Shown here in pieces: positions 25,154 through 33,079 of a stretch of DNA of 64,000 nt (position 1 is its first letter; every line of letters begins with the position of its first letter). This DNA is from Labedella gwakjiensis (GTDB lineage: Bacteria > Actinomycetota > Actinomycetes > Actinomycetales > Microbacteriaceae). The notes under the pieces were generated by a model, which saw only the letters and a list, made by a program, of their open reading frames with translations, was not told the origin of the DNA and did no database searches. The stretch spans positions 2,976,001 through 3,040,000 of the forward strand of contig NZ_PYAU01000001.1 in assembly GCF_003014675.1 (NCBI RefSeq), in the 5' to 3' direction. A program made the translations under genes and the position numbers.

Positions 25154-26065
25154 GTGATCAACGCGATCGTCGAGCCTCTCGACGCCCCGCCGCGCAAGAA
25201 GCGGCGCTCGAGCTCTCAGGGCCGGCTCGAACCCTACGGCTTCATCGCCCCCACGGTGGCCCTCCTGTTCGTCCTGATGGTCGTGCCGATCGTCCTCGTC
25301 GTCGGCTACTCCTTCATGGACAACGTCATCATGAAGAGGAACCCCGAGTTCGTCGGGCTCGACAACTTCGTCGAGATCCTCACGGACGGCGTCTTCCTCA
25401 CCGCCATCGGCAACACCCTCTTCTTCACGATCGTGAGCGTCGTCGCCCACCTCGTGATCGGTCTCGCCTTCGCGATGCTGCTCAACAGCACCGTCATCAG
25501 CCGGGCGACCCGCGGCATCTTCCGCGTGATCTACATCCTGCCGTGGCTCTTCACGGCCGCCGTGATCGCGGTCCTCTGGCGGATGCTGCTCAACCCGAAC
25601 GGCGTCGTCAACTACCTGCTCCAGTCCGACGTCGAATGGCTCTCGTCGCCCGACCTCGCTCTCGGCGCCGTCACCTTCATCAACATCTGGGCCGGCTACC
25701 CCTTCTTCATGATCAGCCTGCTCGCGGGACTCCAGGGGATCCCCGGAGACCTGTACGAGGCCGCGACCGTCGACGGTGCGAGCCCGTGGCAGCGATTCGT
25801 GAGCGTCACGCTCCCGCAGCTCAAGCCGATCATCATCAGCATGTCGCTGCTCGACCTCATCTGGACGTCGCAGCAGTTCGCCCTCATCTGGATGACGACG
25901 GGCGGAGGCCCGATCAACGTCACCGAGATGCTCAGCACCTACACATACAAGCTCGCCTTCAGCCGGTACGAGTTCTCGCTCGCCTCCACGAGCGCCGTGC
26001 TCATCCTGCTGCTGTCGATGGTGCTCGCCTTCTTCTACGTCCGACACCAGCGCGCGAGGGACTGA
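25154..26065 (+). CDS. Sugar ABC transporter permease, MalF type
   Basis: A 303-residue permease with a short basic tail, a first helix from about residue 33 (YGFIAPTVALLFVLMVVPIV), family landmark SFMDNVIMKRNPEFVGLDNF, and the coupling EAA loop DLYEAATVDGASPWQRFVSV with TLPQLKPI. About six membrane helices are visible. The GTG start has GAGGAG seven bases upstream. It pairs with the next gene, whose start lies four bases after this stop. Confidence 0.92.
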   Translation: MINAIVEPLDAPPRKKRRSSSQGRLEPYGFIAPTVALLFVLMVVPIVLVVGYSFMDNVIMKRNPEFVGLDNFVEILTDGVFLTAIGNTLFFTIVSVVAHLVIGLAFAMLLNSTVISRATRGIFRVIYILPWLFTAAVIAVLWRMLLNPNGVVNYLLQSDVEWLSSPDLALGAVTFINIWAGYPFFMISLLAGLQGIPGDLYEAATVDGASPWQRFVSVTLPQLKPIIISMSLLDLIWTSQQFALIWMTTGGGPINVTEMLSTYTYKLAFSRYEFSLASTSAVLILLLSMVLAFFYVRHQRARD

Positions 26066-26068
26066 CCC

Positions 26069-26983
26069 ATGACCACCATGCTGCACCAGACGGTCGAACC
26101 CGAGACCGCACCGCGGAACGACTTCGGCGGAACCGAGCGCAAGCGCGCGAAGGCCCGTCGCCGACTCCTCGTCAAGATCGGCGTGCTCGCCGCCCTCATC
26201 ACGGGCGCCTTCTTCGCCGGAGCCCCCGTGCTCTGGATGCTCGCGAGCTCGTTCAAGTCGAACACCGAGATCTTCGCGTCGCCTCCCGTGCTCGTCACCG
26301 AGAACTTCTCGTTCGACGCGTACGTGACGATCCTCACCGACCCGGAGAAGGTGCGCTTCTTCATCAACAGCTACGTCATCTCGCTCGCGGTGACGGCGCT
26401 CACCCTCGTGGTGGCGATCCTCGCGGCCTACGCCTTCAGCCGGTTCGAGTTCCGGTTCAAGCGCCCGCTCAACATCCTCATCGTGAGCGTGCAGGCCGTG
26501 CCGCCCATCACGCTCCTCATCCCGTACTTCGGGCTCATGGTGACGCTCGGGCTCTACAACACCTACCCGGGGCTCATCCTCACCTACATGGTGTTCACGC
26601 TGCCGTACGCGATCATCATGATGACCGGGTACTTCAACACGCTGCCCCGTGAGCTCGACGAGGCCGTGCGCGTGGACGGAGCCGGCTCCATGACCGCCCT
26701 CTGGCGGATCCTCGTCCCGATCTCGGTGCCCGGCATCGTGTCCGTCGGCGTCTACACGTTCATGATCGCGTGGAACGAGTACCTCTTCGCCCTCACCCTC
26801 ACGAAGACGCAGGACATGCGCACGGTGCCCATCGGCATCCAGCTGCTCATGGGCCAGCACTCGTACGAGTGGAACGAAATGATGGCGATGAGCATCCTCG
26901 GGTCGATCCCCGTCCTCGTCCTCTTCCTCTTCTTCCAGCGCTACTTCATCGGCGGGCTGACCTCCGGGTCGGTCAAGAGCTGA
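26069..26983 (+). CDS. Sugar ABC transporter permease, MalG type
   Basis: A 304-residue permease. A long charged N-terminus (KRAKARRRLLVK) precedes helix 1 (about residues 38-58). It then shows LWMLASSFKSNTEIFASPPV, AAYAFSRFEFRFKRPLNILI, and the coupling loop PRELDEAVRVDGAGSMTALW with RILVPISVPG. The ending FFQRYFIGGLTSGSVKS is the usual MalG-type C-terminus. An ATPase must come from elsewhere in the genome, probably a shared MsmK-type protein. Confidence 0.92.
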   Translation: MTTMLHQTVEPETAPRNDFGGTERKRAKARRRLLVKIGVLAALITGAFFAGAPVLWMLASSFKSNTEIFASPPVLVTENFSFDAYVTILTDPEKVRFFINSYVISLAVTALTLVVAILAAYAFSRFEFRFKRPLNILIVSVQAVPPITLLIPYFGLMVTLGLYNTYPGLILTYMVFTLPYAIIMMTGYFNTLPRELDEAVRVDGAGSMTALWRILVPISVPGIVSVGVYTFMIAWNEYLFALTLTKTQDMRTVPIGIQLLMGQHSYEWNEMMAMSILGSIPVLVLFLFFQRYFIGGLTSGSVKS

Positions 26984-27030
26984 CGCGCGCCCAGACCACG
27001 ACCATCCCAATAACAAGGAGAACCCCGAAA

Positions 27031-27891
27031 GTGCTCATCACCGGCAAAGAACTGCTGTCCGTCGCGAACGACAACGACTTCGCGGTCCCCGCCTTCAACA
27101 TCAGCGACTACGCGATGTTCAACGGCATCATCGACATCAGCGAGAAGAAGAACGCGCCGCTCATCGTCGCGATCCACCCGGACGAGGTGAGCCACATCGG
27201 CGCGGAGTCGGTCCTCGCGATGCGTGCCAGAGCGCACCGTTCGAGCGTGCCCGTCGTCATCCACTGGGACCACGGTGGAACGTACGAGCAGATCCTCTCC
27301 GCGATCCAGTTCGGTTTCACCTCGGTGATGATCGACGCATCGATGCTTCCCTTCGACGACAACGTGGCGATCACGAAGCGCGTCGTGGACGCGGCCCACG
27401 CCGTCGGCCTCTCCGTCGAGGGCGAGCTCGGCACCATCGGCAAGACCGACAACGAGGCGGAGGACGGGGCTGCGGACATCATCTACACCGTGCCGGAGGA
27501 CGCCGTTCGCTTCGTCGAGCAGACGGGCGTCGACAGCCTCGCGATCGCCATCGGAACCTCGCACGGCCTCTATCCGGCGAGCATGAAGCCGGAGCTGCGC
27601 CTCGACCTCCTCAAGGAGATCAAGGCAGCCGTCCCGATCCCGCTCGTGCTGCACGGCGGATCGAACAACCCGGACGACGAGATCGGCCGCTCGGTGAAGC
27701 TCGGCGTCAACAAGATCAACATCTCGAGCGACATCAAGGCCGCCTACCATCAGAAGATGCGCGAGGTCCTCGCGGACTCCTCGCTGCGCGAGCCGAACTC
27801 GATCCAGCCCCCCTGCATCGAGGCCATGCAGGTCGTGGCGGCGCACAAGATCGACCTGTTCGACGCCGCCGGCAAAGCGTCGGTGTACTAG
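27031..27891 (+). CDS. Class II fructose/tagatose-bisphosphate aldolase family protein
   Basis: A 286-residue class II aldolase, the length of the tagatose/ketose-bisphosphate branch. VIHWDHGGTYE near residue 82 holds the first zinc His and catalytic Asp, VEGELGTIGK near 131 the conserved Glu, IAIGTSHGLYP near 171 the next zinc His, and LVLHGGSNNPDD near 207 the third. VNKINISSDIK near 228 is the phosphate-binding strand. It should split a ketose 1,6-bisphosphate (or a related phosphorylated acid) into DHAP and an aldehyde. The GTG start has AAGGAG ten bases upstream. It sits between sugar permeases and a sugar kinase, so it is probably the last step of the pathway. Confidence 0.9.
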   Translation: MLITGKELLSVANDNDFAVPAFNISDYAMFNGIIDISEKKNAPLIVAIHPDEVSHIGAESVLAMRARAHRSSVPVVIHWDHGGTYEQILSAIQFGFTSVMIDASMLPFDDNVAITKRVVDAAHAVGLSVEGELGTIGKTDNEAEDGAADIIYTVPEDAVRFVEQTGVDSLAIAIGTSHGLYPASMKPELRLDLLKEIKAAVPIPLVLHGGSNNPDDEIGRSVKLGVNKINISSDIKAAYHQKMREVLADSSLREPNSIQPPCIEAMQVVAAHKIDLFDAAGKASVY

Positions 27892-27920
27892 ATCGACCAC
27901 TCAAGGGAGAGGGGCGCGAC

Positions 27921-29165
27921 GTGGCGCACCGTTTGGTTCTCGGCCTCGGCGGCACCGTCGACTACGAGATCGACTGGGACGGACGGGTCGTCGGGGCCCT
28001 GGCCGAGCAGTACGGCATCACGCCTGACGAGCTCGACCGGACGATCCCCGTCGTCGACGAGCGGTCCCTGCTCGTGACCCTTCTCGCGTTCGTCCGCGAC
28101 GGTGCCGGGGGAGAGCGGTTCGTCGCATCCCCCGACATCGTCGCGGCCTACGCCGATCGCTTCGCCACCCGGGTCACCCTGGGCGGCACGTGCGTGCGCG
28201 CGGCGATCGCCCTTCGCTCGCTCGGTCACGACAGCCTCGTGCACCTCGTGAGCATCGACGACCACGTGCGCCGCCTGCTGCCGGAGGGCGTCGACTACAT
28301 CTGCAGTGCGACGTCCGACTCGACGGATCCGCACCTCATCGTGCAGTTCCCCTCGGGTCCGGCGGTCATCGGCGGCCCCGTGCCCCTCGACGCGCCGTTC
28401 CCGAACCGTGTGATCTACACGAACGACGAGCCGAACAGGAACCTCTTCATCAGCGACGAACTCGACGGGGTGCTGGCAGGAGCCGACGTCTTCCTCGTGT
28501 CCGGCTTCAACACCATCCAGGACCCGTCGCTGCTGCGGCAGCGTGTGGACCGCGTCCGTTCGGCGATCCGGTCGGCGGCCGACGACACGATCGTCGTCTA
28601 CGAGGACGCCGGCTACCACGAACCCGCGTTCAGCCACGTGGTCCGCGACGCGATCGCGCCGGACGTGACCGTGTACAGCCTCAACGAGGAGGAGTTCCTC
28701 GCGTACGTGGGGCGCGACGTCGACCTGCTCGACGCGACGGATGTCCTCGCGGCGCTCGACGGTCTCCTCGATCTCATCCCGTCCCCGTGCCTCGTCGTGC
28801 ACACGAAGCACTGGGCCCTCTCGGCCGGTCCGCGCGCCGCGCGTTTCGCCGACGCCGTGCTCGGTGGAGTCGTCATGGCGAGCACGCGCTACCTCGTGGG
28901 CGACGGTCAGACCGCCGACGACTACGCGGCCACCGCTGCGCTGCCGCGCACCGAGGCGGGCTCCCGCTTCGCCGCCGAGATCGAGAGCCTCTCCCGCGGA
29001 GCCATCCACTGCCACGCGGCGTTCGTCCTCGAGGTCGACCGACCGACGACGATCGGATTGGGCGATACCTTCATCGGAGGCATCATCGCGGTGCTCGCGG
29101 ATGAGCGGGGGATCCCCTCCGTCACCGCACCCGAGACCCGATCCCAACCCGTGGAGACCATGTGA
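27921..29165 (+). CDS. ADP-dependent phosphofructokinase/glucokinase family sugar kinase
   Basis: A 414-residue ribokinase-fold protein that I place in the ADP-dependent PFK/GK family, not ordinary PfkB. LGGTCVRAAIALRSLGHDSL near residue 91 matches the GGQAGI region of archaeal enzymes. SGFNTIQ near 194, then YEDAGYHE and VTVYSLNEEEFLAYV (an NxxE motif) near 255 follow. LVVHTKHWAL with VMASTRYLVG matches the HT--Y---T/ATRA region near 293-325, and TIGLGDTFIGG near 377 carries the catalytic GxGD Asp. Such enzymes phosphorylate glucose or fructose-6-phosphate using ADP. Here it probably makes the bisphosphate cut by the adjacent aldolase. The last codons overlap the isomerase start. Confidence 0.85.
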   Translation: MAHRLVLGLGGTVDYEIDWDGRVVGALAEQYGITPDELDRTIPVVDERSLLVTLLAFVRDGAGGERFVASPDIVAAYADRFATRVTLGGTCVRAAIALRSLGHDSLVHLVSIDDHVRRLLPEGVDYICSATSDSTDPHLIVQFPSGPAVIGGPVPLDAPFPNRVIYTNDEPNRNLFISDELDGVLAGADVFLVSGFNTIQDPSLLRQRVDRVRSAIRSAADDTIVVYEDAGYHEPAFSHVVRDAIAPDVTVYSLNEEEFLAYVGRDVDLLDATDVLAALDGLLDLIPSPCLVVHTKHWALSAGPRAARFADAVLGGVVMASTRYLVGDGQTADDYAATAALPRTEAGSRFAAEIESLSRGAIHCHAAFVLEVDRPTTIGLGDTFIGGIIAVLADERGIPSVTAPETRSQPVETM

Positions 29166-30169
29166 ACCCCGTCGTCCTGCCGTCGAACCGACCGCCCGAG
29201 CGCTTCTATCGCGGCGGTCGACGCATCACCGACCTCCGTGGGGAGGACCCGGCGGGTGAACGCGAGCCCGAGGACTGGGTGGCGTCGGTCACGACGGTCG
29301 CGGGCGAGGAACGCACGGGTCTGACCACGCTCCCCGACGGAAGGCTGCTGCGGGACGCGATAGCCGACGACCCGTTCGCCTGGCTCGGCGCCGAGCACGT
29401 CGCGCGCTTCGGCGTGGATCCGATGCTGCTCGTGAAGCTCCTCGACGCGGGGGAGCGCCTCCCGGTGCACGCGCACCCGCACGGCACGTTCGCCCACAAG
29501 CACCTCGGGCGCGCGCACGGGAAGGCGGAGGCCTGGGTGATCCTCGACGGCGGGGAGGTGCACCTCGGCCTCCGCCGGGACCTGACCACGGGCGAGCTCG
29601 ACGATCTCCTGCGGCGACAGGACAGCGCGGCCCTCCTCGACGCGATGCACCGGATCGACGTGCGGAGGGGCGATGTCGTCTACGTGCCGCCCGGTGTGCT
29701 CCACGCGATCGGCGGCGGCGTCTTCCTCGCCGAGCTGCAGGAGCCGGAGGACCTGTCGATCCTCGTGGAGTGGCAGGGATTCGCCCTCGACGGCGAGAGC
29801 GACGGGCACCTGGGGCTCGGCTTCGAGCTCGCCCTGAGCGCCGTCGAACGCCGGGCGCGTTCCGCCGAGGAGATCGGTGCCCTCGTGCACCGTGCGCTCG
29901 GGGACACTCCGCTGCTCGCCGCGGAGGCCGACGAGTACTTCCGGCTCGAGTGGGTGGTGGCCGACGACGGCGCGCCGATCTCGGTCGCCGCAGGCTTCGC
30001 CGTGGTCCTCGTGCTCGAAGGGGCGCTCGAGCTCGCCGTCACCGGGGGTGTGCTCGGCGTGACCGGGGGACGGACGCTCGTCGTGCCGCACGCGGCCGGT
30101 CCCCTCGCCGTCCGAGGCGCCGGCGAGCTGCTCGTGTGCCGCCCGCCGACAGCGGGATCTCCCGCGTGA
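29162..30169 (+). CDS. Mannose-6-phosphate isomerase class I-like (ManA type) protein
   Basis: A 335-residue cupin-fold isomerase. Zinc ligands are seen in ERLPVHAHPHGTFAHKHLG near residue 100 and HGKAEAWVIL near 119 (Glu), and in VPPGVLHAIGGGVFLAELQE near 177 (His). The C-terminal second cupin is shorter than in E. coli ManA, giving a total length below the usual 390. It should interconvert an aldose 6-phosphate and its ketose form; the exact sugar is open. The GTG start lies within the kinase stop (ATGTGA), so the two are co-translated. It is the last gene of the DeoR-linked operon. Confidence 0.85.
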   Translation: MNPVVLPSNRPPERFYRGGRRITDLRGEDPAGEREPEDWVASVTTVAGEERTGLTTLPDGRLLRDAIADDPFAWLGAEHVARFGVDPMLLVKLLDAGERLPVHAHPHGTFAHKHLGRAHGKAEAWVILDGGEVHLGLRRDLTTGELDDLLRRQDSAALLDAMHRIDVRRGDVVYVPPGVLHAIGGGVFLAELQEPEDLSILVEWQGFALDGESDGHLGLGFELALSAVERRARSAEEIGALVHRALGDTPLLAAEADEYFRLEWVVADDGAPISVAAGFAVVLVLEGALELAVTGGVLGVTGGRTLVVPHAAGPLAVRGAGELLVCRPPTAGSPA

Positions 30170-30198
30170 CGGTCGGCTGAGACGGGCGCGGGTCGCGG

Positions 30199-31359
30199 TC
30201 AGGCCACGGGAACGGGCTGGCGGCGCATCACCCGGACCCCCGCCACCGCGGCGAGCAGGATGACCGCGGGAATGAGGAACGCGAGTCCGCCGACACCGTC
30301 GATGAGGGCACCGATCCCCACCGCACCGAGGAGGGCCCCGCCGTAATTGAAGAGGTTGACCCGCGCGATGACCTCGTCGCTGCGTGCCGGCAGCACGTCT
30401 CCGGCCGCTCCGAAGGCGACCGGCACGAGCACACCGACGGCGAGGCCGCTCAGGGCGAACCCCACGAGGGCCGCGGCGGAACCCGGGACGAGCGCCACGA
30501 CGAGGCCCCCGAGGACACCGACGGCGACGCCGGCCACGGCCGTCCCCGATCGACCGATCCGCCGGGTGAGGGGGTCCGTCCCGAGACGGGAGGCGAGCAC
30601 CGCGGCCTGGTAGAGCGCGTAGCCGAGCGGCGCGACGGCCGCGCCCACGCCGAGGGCCGTGAGGTGGACGGAACTCCACGTGCTGACTCCCGCGTCGACG
30701 GTGAAGGCGGCCAGGACGACGAGACCGAGAGCGACGATCGGCGCGCGGGGGAGTGCCGCCGTCGGTGCCGAACGTTCGTCTCGCGGAGGACGGGCGGCTC
30801 TCGTGCCGTCGAGCCGGGGGACCACGACGAGCACGAGGACCACCTGCAGGGCCGCGGCGACGAGGAGAGCCGCGACCGCGCCGAGGGTGAGTGCGAGCGC
30901 GAGCGACATCGCGACGGCACCGACGATGGCGCCGACCGTGTATGCCGCGAAGAAACGGCCGAGGGCTGGTCGGTCGATTCGGCGCTCGACGAGCACTCCC
31001 TGCATGTTCGACGAGGCGTCGATGGCTCCGAGCCCGATGCCGTAGACCGCGATGGCCGCGATGAACAGGACGACGGACGGCGACAGTGCGGCGACGGCGA
31101 GCCCTGCGACCTGGAGGAGGAATCCGACCCGGACGGCGCTCCGGCTTCCCGCGCGCACCGCGACGAGGTCCGCGAGGATCGACCCGAGCGAGGCGGCGAC
31201 ACACACGCCGAGGAGGATGACGGCCACCATCGTGGCGTCGAGAGCGTGTCGCGACTGGAACGACGGGAGGGCCGTGACCACGACGGCGTAGCCGAGCCCC
31301 TGGAGTGCGTAGGACGCCGCGACGGGTGCGAACGTCGATCGTTCCGGGGACGGTTCCAC
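30199..31359 (-). CDS. MFS transporter
   Basis: A 386-residue membrane protein with about twelve hydrophobic helices. Helix 1 is SYALQGLGYAVVVTALPSFQ. A loop of basic residues lies between helices 2 and 3 (VRAGSRSAVRVGF), and YGIGLGAIDASSNMQGVL is the sugar/fucose-permease-like segment after helix 4. A charged central loop (RLDGTRAARPPRDERS) divides the two halves. Substrate unknown; a sugar or drug exporter are both possible. The GTG at 31359 is selected because AGAGGAG lies upstream at proper distance. The gene is convergent with the ManA-type gene. Confidence 0.85.
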   Translation of the reverse strand: MEPSPERSTFAPVAASYALQGLGYAVVVTALPSFQSRHALDATMVAVILLGVCVAASLGSILADLVAVRAGSRSAVRVGFLLQVAGLAVAALSPSVVLFIAAIAVYGIGLGAIDASSNMQGVLVERRIDRPALGRFFAAYTVGAIVGAVAMSLALALTLGAVAALLVAAALQVVLVLVVVPRLDGTRAARPPRDERSAPTAALPRAPIVALGLVVLAAFTVDAGVSTWSSVHLTALGVGAAVAPLGYALYQAAVLASRLGTDPLTRRIGRSGTAVAGVAVGVLGGLVVALVPGSAAALVGFALSGLAVGVLVPVAFGAAGDVLPARSDEVIARVNLFNYGGALLGAVGIGALIDGVGGLAFLIPAVILLAAVAGVRVMRRQPVPVA

Positions 31360-31460
31360 GATTCTCCTCTGGCGATGTCGTCTCCCGCACCGTAGCGGCG
31401 GTACCCGGAGGCGCACAAGAGCGACATCCGCAACGCCCGTCCCGGTGGGTGCCCCGATGC

Positions 31461-31466
31461 GAGACT
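31461..31466 (+). promoter_or_regulatory. -10 hexamer GAGACT, leaderless spacing
   Basis: GAGACT ends six bases before the ATG at 31473. The six intervening bases are G-rich and could instead be a poorly placed ribosome site, so this assignment is weaker than others in the window. Confidence 0.35.
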
Positions 31467-31472
31467 GGGGGA

Positions 31473-32051
31473 ATGACCGGGCTCGACGACCTCCGCGCCG
31501 AGATCGCGGCCCATCCCTCGAACGACTGGGCGACCGAGCAGGGCTGGGCGCCCCTCGTCGTCGGTTCTCCCGCTTCGCGCGTGCTCCTCATCAGCCAGGC
31601 CCCGGGGCGTCGGGCGCAGGAGAGCGGCATCCCGTGGAACGACGCGAGCGGCGTGCGGTTGCGGTCGTGGCTCGGGGTGACCGATGAGGAGTTCTACGAT
31701 GCGTCGCGCTTCGCGATCGTGCCGATGGACTTCTACTACCCGGGCAAGGCCGCGAGCGGAGACAAGCCGCCGCGACCGGGAGTCGCGCCCCTCTGGCATC
31801 CGCGGGTCCTCGAGCAGCTCACGGGTGTACGCGCCACGATCCTCGTGGGCTCCTACGCTCAGCGCTACTACCTCGGCAGCGCCCGCTCGGCGACGCTCAC
31901 GGAGACCGTCCGACGCGCGACCGACTTCGCCCCGTCGTTCCCGATCGTGCACCCGTCGCCGCTCACCCTCGGCTGGCAGCGCCGCAACCCCTGGTACGAC
32001 ACCGAGACGCTTCCCGCCCTGCGCGCGTTCGTGCGCAGAGCCCTGGATTGA
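31473..32051 (+). CDS. Uracil-DNA glycosylase family protein
   Basis: A 192-residue protein of the UDG superfamily. Motif 1 is LISQAPGRRAQESGIPWND near residue 39, with RLRSWLG just after. ILVGSYAQRYYLG lies near 123, and motif 2 is HPSPLTLGWQ near 162, whose His should contact the flipped base. It has no Cys at all, so it lacks the iron-sulfur cluster of family 4 and 5 enzymes. It likely removes uracil or another damaged base, or is a divergent member with another substrate. It stands alone and is convergent with the Fpg/Nei gene, another base-excision glycosylase. Confidence 0.8.
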   Translation: MTGLDDLRAEIAAHPSNDWATEQGWAPLVVGSPASRVLLISQAPGRRAQESGIPWNDASGVRLRSWLGVTDEEFYDASRFAIVPMDFYYPGKAASGDKPPRPGVAPLWHPRVLEQLTGVRATILVGSYAQRYYLGSARSATLTETVRRATDFAPSFPIVHPSPLTLGWQRRNPWYDTETLPALRAFVRRALD

Positions 32052-32085
32052 CGGGACGTCCCAGGGAGCAAGAACCTCGGGGCGA

Positions 32086-32949
32086 CTACTTCAACAGCCT
32101 CGACAGCACACGATCGGCGAGCGGTTTGCCCTTCGTCTGGCACGTGGGGCAGTACTGCAGGGTCGAGTCCGAGAAGCGCACCTGGCGCACGGTGTCGCCG
32201 CACACGGGGCACGCCTCGCCCGTGCGGCCGTGGACGCGCATCCCTGCGCGCTTCTCGCGTTTGAGTTCGGTGGCGTCGAGGCCGTCTGAACGCTCCACAG
32301 CCTCCTGGAGCGTCGTCCGCATGGCCTCGTAGAGGCGCGAGACGAGCTCGGGCGACATCGACGCCGGCGCGAACGGCGACATCTTCGCGACGTGCAGGAT
32401 CTCGTCGGAGTAGGCGTTGCCGATGCCGGCGATCACCGACTGGTTCCTCAGGACGCCCTTGATCTGGGAGCGACCGGAGTGCGCGAGGATGTCGGCGAAC
32501 ACCTCCTCCGTGAACTCCTCCGCGAGAGGGTCGGGCCCGAGACGCGAGACGCCCGGGACCTCGAGCGGATCCGGGACGACGGAGAGCGAGAGCCGCTTGG
32601 TCGTGCCGGCCTCCGTGATGTCGATCCCGCCGCCGCCCACGAGACGGAGCCGGGCGGCGAGCGGACCTTTGCCCGGCCGCCCGGTCGGGGTCTGCGGCAC
32701 CTCGTCCCTCCACCGGATCCAACCACCCCGCGCGAGGTGGATGAGCAGGTGCAGCTCGCCGATGCCGAGGTCGAGGAACTTCCCGTGGCGTGCGACGACG
32801 CCGATCGTCTCGCCCTCGAGTGCGGAGGCCGGCGGATCGAAGGTCTTGAGCGCCGCGAACGCGAACACCTGGAACCGTTCGACGACACGGCCGGAGAGAC
32901 GCGACTCGAGCGCCCTCGCGAGCGCGTGGACCTCGGGAAGCTCTGGCAT
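32086..32949 (-). CDS. Fpg/Nei family DNA glycosylase
   Basis: A 287-residue bifunctional DNA glycosylase/AP lyase. It begins MPELPEV, with Pro2 the nucleophile and Glu3 the catalytic acid. Lys is conserved in RHGKFLDLG near residue 54. The helix-two-turn-helix GVLRNQSVIAGIGNAYSDEI lies near 165. The C-terminal zinc finger has CPVCG and CPTC with the Arg/Lys-rich loop QTKGKPLADR. These enzymes excise oxidised bases. The start is fixed by the absolute need for the N-terminal PE. A duplicated 18-base unit lies just upstream. Confidence 0.93.
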   Translation of the reverse strand: MPELPEVHALARALESRLSGRVVERFQVFAFAALKTFDPPASALEGETIGVVARHGKFLDLGIGELHLLIHLARGGWIRWRDEVPQTPTGRPGKGPLAARLRLVGGGGIDITEAGTTKRLSLSVVPDPLEVPGVSRLGPDPLAEEFTEEVFADILAHSGRSQIKGVLRNQSVIAGIGNAYSDEILHVAKMSPFAPASMSPELVSRLYEAMRTTLQEAVERSDGLDATELKREKRAGMRVHGRTGEACPVCGDTVRQVRFSDSTLQYCPTCQTKGKPLADRVLSRLLK

Positions 32950-32960
32950 GGCCCCATCTT

Positions 32961-32996
32961 CCGCCACACCACCGACATCCGCCACACCACCGACAT
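32961..32996. repeat. Two tandem copies of an 18-base unit
   Basis: CCGCCACACCACCGACAT occurs twice in direct tandem (32961-32978 and 32979-32996), directly upstream of the Fpg/Nei gene, followed by a partial third start (CCGC). It may be a replication-slippage duplication in the promoter region. Confidence 0.85.
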
Positions 32997-33017
32997 CCGC
33001 GACGGGTCGACGGTGGA

Positions 33018-33058
33018 AACGACCGTGGGGCGGCCGGTCCGGCCACCCCACGGTCGTT
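33018..33058 (-). terminator. Hairpin terminator of the alpha-glucoside operon
   Basis: Arms 33018-33035 and 33041-33058 pair over 18 bases with one mismatch around a five-base loop, 21 bases beyond the stop of the GH13 gene. It is GC-rich with only a short TTT after the stem on the minus strand. Confidence 0.75.
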
Positions 33059-33079
33059 CACTCGATGAGAGAGGGTCAG

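Noticed and set aside
25004-27016. 670-codon open frame antisense to the sugar permeases.
   Set aside because: Low-complexity Asp/Glu/Arg/His composition, no ribosome site, and fully opposite two well-conserved permeases.
28922-31630. 900-codon minus-strand frame across the ManA-type, MFS and neighbouring genes.
   Set aside because: It runs through two unrelated genes on both strands and shows only Arg/Pro-rich sequence; a compositional artefact.
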